From SIG607 sp045605385 (GTDB lineage: Bacteria; Bacillota; Clostridia; Oscillospirales; Acutalibacteraceae): a DNA stretch of 64,000 bases. Shown here in pieces: positions 51,966 to 60,863 of the stretch. A program made the position numbers and the translations under genes. Location of the stretch: NCBI GenBank assembly GCA_045605385.1, contig JAZUPW010000039.1:62001-126000 (forward strand). Reading direction: 5' to 3'. Below the pieces are notes generated by a model that saw only the letters and a list, made by a program, of their open reading frames with translations, had not been told where the DNA came from and searched no databases. How positions within the stretch are numbered: the stretch's first letter is position 1; each line of letters opens with the position of its first letter.

Positions 51966-52000
51966 AAAAAAACAGAGATACATTGTATCTCTGTTTTTTT
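51966..52000. terminator. Bidirectional terminator between the RhaM-like gene and trmO
   Basis: Stem AAAAACAGAGATAC/GTATCTCTGTTTTT with loop ATT and symmetric A/T runs, between converging genes. Confidence 0.9.
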
Positions 52001-52655
52001 ATATAATTTCAGTTACCGTAAGAATGTTTTCTGTAACTTTGAATTTAATTTCGCGCCCCGAAAAACATAAATTGTAAACTCTTTCGGGGTCATCGTGGTA
52101 GGAGGGTCTTGGGTCTTGTTCTAAAACAGATTTTAAATTGCTTAACGTTTCAGCATCTAAATCGGAATTAGTATTGAAGACTACCTCCACGCACCTTTTT
52201 TCGGTATTATCGGTAAATCCGCCCGTAGCCGAAGTAATGCAATCGGCATAAGGTAAATACGGTTTTATATCGTAAATCGGTGTGCCGTCTAATAAATCTG
52301 CCCCCGAAACGGTTATAACGGGACCGTTTGCTTCAGTGTAAGAAATGCTTTCAAGTTTTACACAGGAAAGACCAATGGGATTCGGACGAAAAGGCGAACG
52401 TGTTGCAAAAACACCTAATCGCTTATTACCGCCAAGCCGCGGCGGTCTTACCGTAGGCGACCATTTTTCGCGTTTTGCCTTTGAAAATTCCCATATAAGC
52501 CATACGTGTGAAAACTCTTCAAGTCCTCTTAACGCTTCGCGGTTTCGGTATTCGGGCTCAAATATAATATCGGCTTTAGTTTCAACCAGACCGCTTTGGC
52601 GCGGTATACCGAATTTTTCGTTGAAAAGGGAGCGGATAACTGCAATTTTTTTCAT
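51999..52655 (-). CDS. trmO: tRNA m6t6A37 methyltransferase-like protein (TrmO/TsaA)
   Basis: 218 residues. In E. coli TrmO methylates t6A37 of tRNA-Thr. The conserved TsaA core is FSHVWLIWEF, RPPRLGGNKRLGVFATRSPF and RPNPIGLSCVKLE. The C-terminal extension (RVYNLCFSGREIKFKV) resembles TrmO rather than the shorter archaeal forms. It lies 6 bases after nagB in the maf-nagB-trmO unit. Confidence 0.9.
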   Translation of the reverse strand: MKKIAVIRSLFNEKFGIPRQSGLVETKADIIFEPEYRNREALRGLEEFSHVWLIWEFSKAKREKWSPTVRPPRLGGNKRLGVFATRSPFRPNPIGLSCVKLESISYTEANGPVITVSGADLLDGTPIYDIKPYLPYADCITSATGGFTDNTEKRCVEVVFNTNSDLDAETLSNLKSVLEQDPRPSYHDDPERVYNLCFSGREIKFKVTENILTVTEII

Positions 52656-52661
52656 TTAAAA

Positions 52662-53423
52662 TTATTTAAGACCGCTTATTAACTGCGGAGCTTTTTCTTT
52701 TAACACGCTAAGCGCTTCAGCATCGGCAAAAATAGTAACGTCACCATGTAACTGTAGAATAGAAGCGGGAACTTTTGGTGTAACAGGTCCTGTAGCCATA
52801 GCGCAAATAATGTCTGCTTTGTTTTTGCCGTTAGCAACCAAAACAACCTTTTTAGCGTTCATAATAGCCTTAATGCCCATTGTGTATGCTTTGCGCGGAA
52901 CCTGACTTATATCTTCAAAGAAACGCTTGTTTGCTTCAATGGTGCTTTCTTCAAGTTCAACACAGTGTGTGCCTGTTTTAAATTCATCGCAAGGTTCGTT
53001 AAAGCCAATGTGACCGTTTACACCAATGCCTAAAAGTTGTAAATCAATACCGCCGTGCGCTTCAATAAGAGCATCATATCTTGCGCATTCGTCTTTTGCA
53101 TCGGCATTCATACCGTTAGGAACGTTAGTGTTGGCAAGGTCAATGTTAACGTGGTTAAAAAGATTGTCACGCATAAAGTAAACGTAACTGTTTTCATTAG
53201 TTTCATCAAGACCAACGTATTCGTCAAGGTTAATGCTTTTGCATTTAGAAAAATCAAGGTCACCTGCATTGTATTTAGCAATAAGTTCCTTGTAAGCGCC
53301 AACAGGACTAGAACCTGTAGCAAGACCTAAAACGCAATCAGGCTTTACAAGAACCTGAGCCGCAATAAGGTCGGCAGCCTTTTTGCTTAAAACGTCGTAG
53401 TTTTCACAATAAACAATTTTCAT
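52662..53423 (-). CDS. nagB: Glucosamine-6-phosphate deaminase
   Basis: 253 residues. Converts glucosamine-6-phosphate to fructose-6-phosphate and ammonia. Active-site regions are LDEYVGLDETNENSYVYFM and GIGVNGHIGFNEP. It sits between maf and trmO; nagA and a transporter are not nearby. Confidence 0.97.
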   Translation of the reverse strand: MKIVYCENYDVLSKKAADLIAAQVLVKPDCVLGLATGSSPVGAYKELIAKYNAGDLDFSKCKSINLDEYVGLDETNENSYVYFMRDNLFNHVNIDLANTNVPNGMNADAKDECARYDALIEAHGGIDLQLLGIGVNGHIGFNEPCDEFKTGTHCVELEESTIEANKRFFEDISQVPRKAYTMGIKAIMNAKKVVLVANGKNKADIICAMATGPVTPKVPASILQLHGDVTIFADAEALSVLKEKAPQLISGLK

Positions 53424-53438
53424 AATAAATACCTCTTT

Positions 53439-53993
53439 TTATAATATAGATTTAAGATAATTATTAATCATTGAAACGGGAAGTCCCACAATGTTAAAAT
53501 AATCACCTTTAATTTCTTTAACAAGTAACGCGCCTTTTTCCTGAATTCCGTAAGCGCCTGCTTTGTCATCACACTCGCCCGTGGCAATATAATCATCTAT
53601 AGTATTTTCTTCAAGCGGCCAGAAAGTCACAAGTGAAGAACAGGAAAAACTTACCGTTTTTCCGCCAAAACATAAGCAACAACCCGTTATTACTTCGTGG
53701 GTTCTGCCGCTTAAAAGTTTTAGCATTCGTTTTGCATCGGCTCGGTCTTTCGGTTTGCCCAAAATTTCGCCGTCAATAATAACAACGGTGTCACAGCCAA
53801 GAACAATTTTGTCTTTGTGTTCTGCTGCAACAAATAAAGCCTTTCTGCAAGCCAAAAATTCTGCGGCCTCACTTACTTCAATTCCTTCGGGCAAAGTTTC
53901 ATCAACGTCGGCAGGAATACAAGTAACGTCGTTTGTTATTATATTAATAAGTTCTTTTCTGCGCGGAGAAGCAGATGCCAATACAATTTCCAT
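53439..53993 (-). CDS. maf: Maf-family nucleotide pyrophosphatase
   Basis: 184 residues. Maf proteins hydrolyse non-canonical or pyrimidine NTPs and can affect septation. LASASPRRKELI at the start, the VDETLPEG motif and CDTVVIIDGEILGKPKD are diagnostic. First gene of the unit driven by the promoter at 54056. Confidence 0.95.
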   Translation of the reverse strand: MEIVLASASPRRKELINIITNDVTCIPADVDETLPEGIEVSEAAEFLACRKALFVAAEHKDKIVLGCDTVVIIDGEILGKPKDRADAKRMLKLLSGRTHEVITGCCLCFGGKTVSFSCSSLVTFWPLEENTIDDYIATGECDDKAGAYGIQEKGALLVKEIKGDYFNIVGLPVSMINNYLKSIL

Positions 53994-54028
53994 TAAATCA
54001 CCAATAAGCGTTTTAATAATATATATTT

Positions 54029-54056
54029 ATTATACCACTATTTTTACCATTTTCAA
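54029..54056 (-). promoter_or_regulatory. Promoter of maf-nagB-trmO
   Basis: On the minus strand TTGAAA (54056-54051), 16 bases, TATAAT (54034-54029). Confidence 0.7.
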
Positions 54057-54068
54057 CCTATAAAAGAT

Positions 54069-54104
54069 AAAAAAATCTGTCAACAAGCAGTTGACAGATT
54101 TTTT
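54069..54104 (-). terminator. Terminator of the ATP synthase operon
   Basis: 15-bp stem AAAAAATCTGTCAAC/GTTGACAGATTTTTT with a 5-base loop, symmetric enough to work on both strands. Lies 6 bases after atpC. Confidence 0.9.
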
Positions 54105-54109
54105 GTTTT

Positions 54110-54373
54110 TTATTCTTTCCATTCAAAACTTGAAGAAAGCAGTGTTACTTCGTTGTTTGACACGCAAAGCAGTCCGCCTTGTGTGGTGCCTTCTTTTTCG
54201 GTACCGTCTTCAAGTTCTATTCTGCAGGTACAGGGCTGTACGCTTGTAATAAAAGGAATATGCCCTGCAAGTATTGCTAAATCACCGTCGGCGCCGCGCA
54301 CAACAAGTTGCACTGCATCGCCTTCAAACAAATTACCGTCGGGTGAAGAAATTTTTAACTTATAAGTGTTCAT
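54110..54373 (-). CDS. atpC: ATP synthase epsilon subunit, short form without C-terminal helices
   Basis: 87 residues against about 130-140 in most bacteria. The beta-sandwich domain is complete (GNLFEGDAVQLVVRGADGDLAILAGHIPF) and the protein stops after LLSSSFEWKE, where the two inhibitory helices normally begin. The stop codon is clean and the terminator follows at once, so this looks natural rather than a frameshift. It starts 3 bases after atpD. Confidence 0.93.
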   Translation of the reverse strand: MNTYKLKISSPDGNLFEGDAVQLVVRGADGDLAILAGHIPFITSVQPCTCRIELEDGTEKEGTTQGGLLCVSNNEVTLLSSSFEWKE

Positions 54374-54376
54374 TTC

Positions 54377-55771
54377 TTATACCTTGCCTGCTTTTTCTAC
54401 TGCTTCATCTATTGTACCTACAAAGAGGAATGCAGATTCGGGCAAATTATCGTGTTTGCCTTCAATAATTTCCTTAAAGCCGCGGATGGTTTCGCTAAGC
54501 GGTACGTAAGTACCCTCTATGCCTGTGAACTTTTCCGAAACGTGGAAAGGCTGAGAAAGGAAACGCTGTATTTTTCTGGCACGGCTAACAAGAAGTTTAT
54601 CTTCATCGGAAAGTTCATCCATACCCATAATGGCAATAATATCCATAAGTTCGTTATAACGCTGAAGTATTCTTTGAACTTCACGCGCAACGAAGTAATG
54701 TTCTTCGCCTAAAATATCGGGCGATAGTATACGGCTTGTGGATTCAAGCGGGTCAACGGCAGGGTAAATACCCTGTGAAGCAATACTTCTTGAAAGAACG
54801 GTGGTTGCATCCAAATGGGCAAAAGTGGTTGCAGGAGCAGGGTCGGTAAGGTCATCGGCAGGAACGTAAACAGCCTGAACCGAAGTAATAGAACCCTTTT
54901 TGGTAGAAGTAATTCTTTCCTGTAAAGCGCCCATTTCGTTAGCCAACGTAGGCTGATAACCAACCGCAGAAGGCATACGGCCAAGAAGCGCAGAAACTTC
55001 ACTGCCTGCCTGAGTAAAACGGAAGATGTTATCTATAAACAAAAGTACGTCCTGACCTTCGGTATCGCGGAAATATTCAGCCATGGTAAGTCCCGAAAGA
55101 CCAACACGCATTCTTGCTCCCGGAGGTTCGTTCATTTGTCCGTAAACAAGCGCGGTGTTCTTTAAAACGCCCGATTCTTTCATTTCGTTGTAAAGGTCGT
55201 TTCCTTCGCGGGTACGCTCTCCAACGCCTGTAAATACCGAAAGACCGCCATGTTCTTTGGCAATGTTATTAATAAGTTCCATAATAAGAACCGTTTTACC
55301 AACACCTGCACCGCCGAACAAACCTATTTTACCGCCCTTTGAATAGGGGCAGATAAGGTCTACAACCTTAATTCCTGTTTCAAGAATTTCGGTAGACGTG
55401 GCAAGTTCGCTGTATTCGGGAGCGCTTCTGTGAATATTCCAACGCTCTTCGGTATTAACTTCGCCCATTTCATCAACGGTATCACCAAGCACGTTGAATA
55501 TACGGCCAAGAGTTTGCCTGCCAACGGGAACACTTATAGCCTTACCAGTATCGGTAACAAGCGTATCGCGCTTTAGACCGTCGGTAGAAGACATAGCAAT
55601 ACATCTTACGGTGTTGTCGCCTATATGCTGTGCAACTTCAACGGTAAGTGTTTTATCGTTTATGGGAATAGTTAAAGCATTATAAATGGCAGGAAGATTT
55701 CTTCCTTCAAAACGAACGTCAACAACAGGTCCCATAACCTGTGCAACGCGTCCTTTAATAAGTTCAGCCAT
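54377..55771 (-). CDS. atpD: ATP synthase F1 subunit beta
   Basis: 464-residue catalytic subunit. P-loop GGAGVGKTVLIMEL, the catalytic Glu region GERTREGNDLY, and the C-terminal DELSDEDKLLVSRARKIQRF (DELSEED element) are intact. Confidence 0.98.
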   Translation of the reverse strand: MAELIKGRVAQVMGPVVDVRFEGRNLPAIYNALTIPINDKTLTVEVAQHIGDNTVRCIAMSSTDGLKRDTLVTDTGKAISVPVGRQTLGRIFNVLGDTVDEMGEVNTEERWNIHRSAPEYSELATSTEILETGIKVVDLICPYSKGGKIGLFGGAGVGKTVLIMELINNIAKEHGGLSVFTGVGERTREGNDLYNEMKESGVLKNTALVYGQMNEPPGARMRVGLSGLTMAEYFRDTEGQDVLLFIDNIFRFTQAGSEVSALLGRMPSAVGYQPTLANEMGALQERITSTKKGSITSVQAVYVPADDLTDPAPATTFAHLDATTVLSRSIASQGIYPAVDPLESTSRILSPDILGEEHYFVAREVQRILQRYNELMDIIAIMGMDELSDEDKLLVSRARKIQRFLSQPFHVSEKFTGIEGTYVPLSETIRGFKEIIEGKHDNLPESAFLFVGTIDEAVEKAGKV

Positions 55772-55792
55772 AATTATTGTTCTCCTTCGAAA

Positions 55793-56590
55793 TTAACTGC
55801 CGCTGCCGGCAACAATTTCTGTAATTTCCTGAGTAATAGCACCTTGTCTTGCGCGGTTGTATTCAAGTTGCAGTTCATCTATCATCTGCTGTGCGTTTTT
55901 ACCTGCAGAATCCATTGCCATTCTTCTTGCGGCAACTTCACAGGCAAAACTTTCTCTTACTGCCCACATAATACAACCTGCAACGTATTCAACCACTGCG
56001 GTGTTTAAGATGGTTATTTCATCGGGTTCGAAAACGGTACCTAACGACGTTGCTTCTTCTTTTTTGCTTAGCGGAAGTACCCACCTTACAGTAGGATTCT
56101 GAGTCAAAATAGAAACGTAATCGGTACATATAATACCCAATTTATCGTATTCACCGTATAAGAATTCTTCACACAGTTTACTTGCCATTTCATAAGCATT
56201 TTTTGTGGAAAAAGATTCACTTGAAACAGTTGTGTCAGAGAATCTGTCACAGGCGCGTTTTCCAATAGGAATAAACTGCGCGTCCATTTCTTTAGCCAAA
56301 CGGAATATATTAGCGTTATATCCGCCTGCAAGACCTCGGTCACCCGCAATTATAATAAGTTTTGTGCGGTCACCGTTTTCTCTTAAAAAGGGACTCTGCG
56401 AACAGTCTTTACTTGAAGCCAAATGATTAATTACCGCTTCAAAACTTTCGGCATACTGGCGGCTTTTGAACATAGCCTCGTTTGCACGTCTTATTTTAGA
56501 AGATGCAACAAGTCCCATTGCCTTTGTTAAATGCAGGGTGGAATTTACGCTTTTAATTCGGTTACGAAGACCTTTGGTATCAGAAGGCAT
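55793..56590 (-). CDS. atpG: ATP synthase F1 subunit gamma
   Basis: 265 residues, somewhat shorter than the usual 285 or so. The rotor helices are recognised at both ends: LRNRIKSVNSTLHLTKAMGLVA and MDSAGKNAQQMIDELQLEYN...ARQGAITQEITEIVAG. Confidence 0.96.
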   Translation of the reverse strand: MPSDTKGLRNRIKSVNSTLHLTKAMGLVASSKIRRANEAMFKSRQYAESFEAVINHLASSKDCSQSPFLRENGDRTKLIIIAGDRGLAGGYNANIFRLAKEMDAQFIPIGKRACDRFSDTTVSSESFSTKNAYEMASKLCEEFLYGEYDKLGIICTDYVSILTQNPTVRWVLPLSKKEEATSLGTVFEPDEITILNTAVVEYVAGCIMWAVRESFACEVAARRMAMDSAGKNAQQMIDELQLEYNRARQGAITQEITEIVAGSGS

Positions 56591-56596
56591 ATTTTA

Positions 56597-58087
56597 TCAC
56601 CTCTGCATTTCGCCAAGGGCTGTTTCTAATACTTTAATATCTTCATCTTCAAAATAACCCGATTCAAAACGTTCAAGAAGACTTGTATATTTAGTTTCAA
56701 GACGCTCAAAAAGGTCTTTTTCATAAACTTTAACGTCTTTAACGGCAACGTTGTTTAAGAAACCGTGAATAACGGCATAAACAATAGCAACCTGACATCC
56801 AACGCGAACGGGGCAGTTGCGGTTTTGTTTTAATACTTCAACAATTCTTTCGCCCAATGCAAGACGTGATTTAGTATCGGCATCCAAATCGCTTCCGAAC
56901 TGCGCGAAAGCGGCAAGTTCGCGGTACTGTGAATAAAGAAGTTTAAGTTCGCCCGAAACCTTTTTCATAGCTTTAAGTTGTGCAGAACCGCCAACACGGC
57001 TAACCGATATACCAGGGTTAATAGCAGGCATAATGCCAGCGTGGAAAAGTTCGGTTTCAAGGAATATCTGACCGTCTGTAATTGAAATTACGTTGGTAGG
57101 AATATATGCCGAAACGTCACCTGCCTGAGTTTCTATAATGGGCAAAGCGGTAATAGAACCGCCGCCGTATTCTTCGCTTACACAAGCGGCGCGCTCAAGC
57201 AAACGTGAATGCAAATAGAAAACGTCACCAGGGTATGCTTCACGGCCGGGAGGACGGCGGATTAGAAGTGAAAGTGCGCGGTAAGCAACTGCGTGTTTAG
57301 ATAAATCATCATAAATAATAAGCACGTCTTTGCCTTGCTCACGGAAATATTCAGCCATAGCACAGCCACTGTAGGGGGCTATGTACTGAAGCGGAGCGCT
57401 TTCACTTGCCGTTGCAGAAACAATAATGGTATATTCCATTGCACCTGCTTTTGCCAGTTCATTTGCAAGTTGAACAACCGAGGTGCTTTTTTGTCCTATA
57501 GCAACGTATATACAAAGCACACCTGTGTTTTTTTGGTTAATAATTGTATCAATAGCAATTTCGGTTTTACCTGTCTGGCGGTCACCAATAATAAGTTCAC
57601 GCTGACCGCGGCCAATAGGTATCATACTGTCAATGGCTTTAATACCTGTCTGCAACGGTACCGAAACGCTTTTACGCTGAATTATACCCGGAGCTTCCGA
57701 TTCAATAGGGCGTGTATCCTTGCAGTCTGCAGGGCCTTTGCCGTCAATTGGTTCACCCAAAGCGTTAACAACTCTTCCAAGCAACGCTTCACCTACGGGT
57801 ACTGAAAGCACTTTGCCTGTACGCTTAACGGTGCTTCCTTCACGAATGTTATTAGTATCTGAAAGTACGGCAACCGAAACAGTTTCATCTTCAAGATTCT
57901 GTGCAAGACCAACACTGCCGTCTTCAAATTCAAGCAGTTCACTTGCCATACAGTCGCGAATACCGTAAACTCGGGCAATACCGTCACCAACAAGAATAAC
58001 AGTGCCTGTTTCTTTCATATCTACTTTAGCGCTGTAGTTTCGTATTTGTTCTTTTATTATATTTCCGATTTCCTGTGTCTGATTCAT
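56597..58087 (-). CDS. atpA: ATP synthase F1 subunit alpha
   Basis: 496 residues. Non-catalytic nucleotide-binding subunit with P-loop GDRQTGKTEIA and the arginine-finger region PGISVSRVGGSAQ. The start overlaps the atpH stop by four bases (ATGA). Confidence 0.98.
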   Translation of the reverse strand: MNQTQEIGNIIKEQIRNYSAKVDMKETGTVILVGDGIARVYGIRDCMASELLEFEDGSVGLAQNLEDETVSVAVLSDTNNIREGSTVKRTGKVLSVPVGEALLGRVVNALGEPIDGKGPADCKDTRPIESEAPGIIQRKSVSVPLQTGIKAIDSMIPIGRGQRELIIGDRQTGKTEIAIDTIINQKNTGVLCIYVAIGQKSTSVVQLANELAKAGAMEYTIIVSATASESAPLQYIAPYSGCAMAEYFREQGKDVLIIYDDLSKHAVAYRALSLLIRRPPGREAYPGDVFYLHSRLLERAACVSEEYGGGSITALPIIETQAGDVSAYIPTNVISITDGQIFLETELFHAGIMPAINPGISVSRVGGSAQLKAMKKVSGELKLLYSQYRELAAFAQFGSDLDADTKSRLALGERIVEVLKQNRNCPVRVGCQVAIVYAVIHGFLNNVAVKDVKVYEKDLFERLETKYTSLLERFESGYFEDEDIKVLETALGEMQR

Positions 58088-58614
58088 TTGCCCATCACTT
58101 CCTTTGCAGTTTTTAATTTTTGCTTAAGACTACCGTCGTAAACTTTACCGTCGATTTCTGCAACTATTCCGCCTATAAGCGATGCATCGGTTTCAATTTG
58201 TAAAGAAACGTTTTTGCCTGAAATCTCGGTAAATTTTTCTTTAAGTCTTTCTATATCGTTGCTTTCAAGAGGCGCGGCAGTGCGCACAAAAACAGTAACA
58301 AGATTTTTTTCTTCTTCATAAAGGGAAGAAAAATCCTGCACACATTCAAAAAAATCGTTTATATGACCGTTAGCAACAAGAACGCTGATAAACGACCTGA
58401 CAAGTTCGGGCTGCGTTTCGCCTATAGCCGAATTAAGCATGGCAATACGTTCGCTCTTAGGACTTGCAGGGGAAGACAAAACGTTAAAATATTCTTTGTT
58501 TTCGCAGAATATTTCGTTTAAATCTTTTAAAGCGGCATTAACCTCATCAAGTTTGTTTTGTTCCTTTGCAAGAGAAAACAATGCGCCTGCATATTCTTTA
58601 CTTATCGCTGACAT
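58084..58614 (-). CDS. atpH: ATP synthase F1 subunit delta
   Basis: 176 residues from MSAISKEYAGALFSLAKEQ. ATG 58614 is chosen because AGGTGA lies about five bases upstream; a GTG at 58623 is inside that site. It overlaps the end of atpF by 17 bases. The peripheral stalk subunit links F1 to the b subunits. Confidence 0.94.
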   Translation of the reverse strand: MSAISKEYAGALFSLAKEQNKLDEVNAALKDLNEIFCENKEYFNVLSSPASPKSERIAMLNSAIGETQPELVRSFISVLVANGHINDFFECVQDFSSLYEEEKNLVTVFVRTAAPLESNDIERLKEKFTEISGKNVSLQIETDASLIGGIVAEIDGKVYDGSLKQKLKTAKEVMGK

Positions 58615-59113
58615 CGTTTTCACCTATTTCATTTATAAATGAATCTAATAATGCCTTGTGATCCTGTTCGTTAATCTCACGCGAAAGAATTTTTTCACTT
58701 AACACTGTAGATACACTTATAATTTCATCTTTAATCTCAGCCTGTGCCTTCTTGCGTTCAAGTTCTGCTTCTGCCTCTGCGGTTCTTAAAATAGAATCGG
58801 CTTTACTCTGGGCATCTTTTATAAGAGCATCTCCGCGAGAAACGGCAATAGCCGAAGCATCGTCAATAATGCTCTGAGCCTGAACTGAAGCGGCGCTAAG
58901 TTTTTCTTCATAAGTTTTCTTGTTTTGTAAAGCTTCTTCTTCGGCTTTTGCGGCGGCTTCATATTGACCGTCAATATCTGCCTGACGCTCTGCCACTACC
59001 TTTTTTACAGGCGCAAAGAGAAATTTTTTAAGTATAAGAAAAATTATAAGAAGGTTGCAAAGAGAAATGAGGATTGCCCATATATTAACGGAAATAACCT
59101 CTAATGATTGCAT
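58598..59113 (-). CDS. atpF: ATP synthase F0 subunit b
   Basis: 171 residues: one N-terminal membrane helix (IWAILISLCNLLIIFLIL) and a long Ala/Glu/Lys-rich coiled coil forming the peripheral stalk. Located between atpE and atpH as expected. Confidence 0.96.
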   Translation of the reverse strand: MQSLEVISVNIWAILISLCNLLIIFLILKKFLFAPVKKVVAERQADIDGQYEAAAKAEEEALQNKKTYEEKLSAASVQAQSIIDDASAIAVSRGDALIKDAQSKADSILRTAEAEAELERKKAQAEIKDEIISVSTVLSEKILSREINEQDHKALLDSFINEIGENDVSDK

Positions 59114-59130
59114 AAATGTTCAACTCCGAA

Positions 59131-59415
59131 TTATCCAATAGTGCTCATAAGAATGTCAACAAAGATGTTCGGTGCAACGAATATAAGCAAAATTGCAATA
59201 ACCAATGCATAAAGACCTGTAGTTTCTGCAATAGCGCAACCCATAAGCATAGTGGTAGTAACACTACCTTTACATTCGGGCTGACGGCCTATAGCTTCAC
59301 AAGCTTTTGCAACAGCGTTACCTTCGCCTATACCGGGGCCAATACCTGCTATCATAGCAGCACCTGCTCCCAAAGCACAACAACCTAAAATAATACCAAT
59401 AGCAATTTCTAACAT
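59131..59415 (-). CDS. atpE: ATP synthase F0 subunit c, two-carboxylate sodium-type
   Basis: 94 residues from ATG 59415 (GGAGGT upstream). Two membrane helices around a RQPE loop. Helix 1 has GPGIGEGNAVAKA with Glu31 where Ilyobacter tartaricus has the sodium-ligand Gln32; helix 2 has AETTGLYALVIA with Glu64, Thr65, Thr66 and Tyr69 matching the sodium-site residues Glu65, Ser66, Thr67 and Tyr70. A Glu/Glu pair is the two-carboxylate motif described for a sodium-driven Fusobacterium c-ring. Sodium coupling is therefore inferred. Confidence 0.95.
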   Translation of the reverse strand: MLEIAIGIILGCCALGAGAAMIAGIGPGIGEGNAVAKACEAIGRQPECKGSVTTTMLMGCAIAETTGLYALVIAILLIFVAPNIFVDILMSTIG

Positions 59416-59433
59416 TTTTATTACCTCCAATTT

Positions 59434-60342
59434 TTATTTAGCAGAAATTGATTTTTGCTTTCTTTTTAATTTTCTTTTTTCATATTCATCCGCAGGAAAA
59501 CCTCCGGCAATATAAAGCATAGTAAGCATTGCAAAAATAAATGCCTGAAGACATCCGCTGAATAAATCAAAGTAAAGTGATAAAACAGCGGGCAGACCTA
59601 TTTGCAGAAAAGGAAACTCACCTAAAATACCGGGTAACCAACCAAGTATCATTTTTGTAAGACCGCTTAATCCCGTTCCTATTAATACCGATATAACAAC
59701 ACCCGAAAGTATGTTTCCGTAGTGACGGAAAGCCATTGAAATAGGTGTTGCTACTTCGCTTATAATATTAAGCGGAGCCAAAAAAGCAACGGGCTCGGCA
59801 AAACCTTTTATATACTGAAGCGGTCCCGCTTTCATTTTGTAATAGGTTATTAATATAAATACCAATATTGCCCAACCGCCTGTAATGTTAACATCTGATG
59901 TAGGCGGATAAAGACCTATAAGCGTAAGCAAACTCGAAAAGGCGGAAAGACCTAAAATACCTGCAATAAAAGGCGCAAAACCTTTAAAATAGTCACCCAT
60001 ATTTTCTTTAACAAGGCCTTCGCATTTTTCAACAATCCATTCAGCAAAGTGCTGACGCCGTGTGTTTGGATTTTTTGCAATGCCGTGCGTCATATAAAGG
60101 CATAAGCCTAAAAGAGTTATTATAACTATGGCAGAATTTACAATAGATTCGGTAACAAGTAAATCCTGAAACGGCATTTTTATACTGAAGTAAACAAGTG
60201 CGCCCGAAACAGATATACCTTCGCTTAACGGCGAAGTGAGTATATTAAGCACCATACCGCATATAAGTGGAATTATTGCTATTGAAAGATAAACAATATC
60301 TATTACTATAAATTTTAAGTTTTTAGACTGCAATTTCTTCAC
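59434..60342 (-). CDS. atpB: ATP synthase F0 subunit a
   Basis: 302 residues with five or six membrane helices. The essential Arg is in SMAFRHYGNILSG. GTG start at 60342 sits against GGGG; a TTG at 60333, spaced 6 bases from GGGGTG, is an equally good candidate and would shorten the protein by three residues. Confidence 0.95.
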   Translation of the reverse strand: MKKLQSKNLKFIVIDIVYLSIAIIPLICGMVLNILTSPLSEGISVSGALVYFSIKMPFQDLLVTESIVNSAIVIITLLGLCLYMTHGIAKNPNTRRQHFAEWIVEKCEGLVKENMGDYFKGFAPFIAGILGLSAFSSLLTLIGLYPPTSDVNITGGWAILVFILITYYKMKAGPLQYIKGFAEPVAFLAPLNIISEVATPISMAFRHYGNILSGVVISVLIGTGLSGLTKMILGWLPGILGEFPFLQIGLPAVLSLYFDLFSGCLQAFIFAMLTMLYIAGGFPADEYEKRKLKRKQKSISAK

Positions 60343-60350
60343 CCCGAATA

Positions 60351-60740
60351 TTATGTGTCATTTTCTTTTGAATTAAATAAAGGATGCATAAAAACAGCAA
60401 TTCTTGGAAAGAAAAGCGAAATTAACATAGCCCAAGTATTAAAAACAGAAATGAAAACGCCGATAGCAGCAAATGCAACAAGCATAAAGTTTCTTAAAGT
60501 TTGCGAAAGTTTTACAAAATCACGCATTTCTTTTTCGTCTTTCTTAACAGCCTTCTGAACCGTAAGCGCCATTAAAAAAAAGTTAAGCACAGAAGCAAAA
60601 ATACCTAATACTGTGCCAAGTAATACCGAAAAAGACCATTCTTTTAAAAAGAAAAAGACTAAATTCATTATACCGCCAAGCAGTAAGGAAGATATTAAAA
60701 TGTATAACGTTTCGCGTTTTACAACCGGCTCAATTTTCAT
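60351..60740 (-). CDS. atpI: ATP synthase subunit I-like membrane protein
   Basis: 129 residues with four hydrophobic segments (for example TLYILISSLLLGGIMNLVFF), first gene of the operon, as expected for AtpI, an assembly factor for the c-ring. The start is set at ATG 60740: in-frame sequence continuing to 60812 lies upstream of the predicted transcription start (about 60774). Confidence 0.8.
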   Translation of the reverse strand: MKIEPVVKRETLYILISSLLLGGIMNLVFFFLKEWSFSVLLGTVLGIFASVLNFFLMALTVQKAVKKDEKEMRDFVKLSQTLRNFMLVAFAAIGVFISVFNTWAMLISLFFPRIAVFMHPLFNSKENDT

Positions 60741-60780
60741 TATTTTTTCAACCTGACCTTTAAAAACAACATTTGAGTCA

Positions 60781-60809
60781 ATTATAGCATAAAGTACCAT
60801 AAAAGTAAA
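60781..60809 (-). promoter_or_regulatory. Promoter of the ATP synthase operon
   Basis: On the minus strand TTTACT (60809-60804), 17 bases, TATAAT (60786-60781). Confidence 0.75.
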
Positions 60810-60828
60810 CAATTATTAAAAAATAAAC

Positions 60829-60863
60829 TAAAAAACTGTGCAAAAAAATTTTCACACAGTTTT
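60829..60863 (-). terminator. Terminator of the glycosyltransferase gene
   Basis: On the minus strand AAAACTGTG pairs with CACAGTTTT, followed by a T-rich run. The gene's TGA lies inside the hairpin. Confidence 0.75.
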
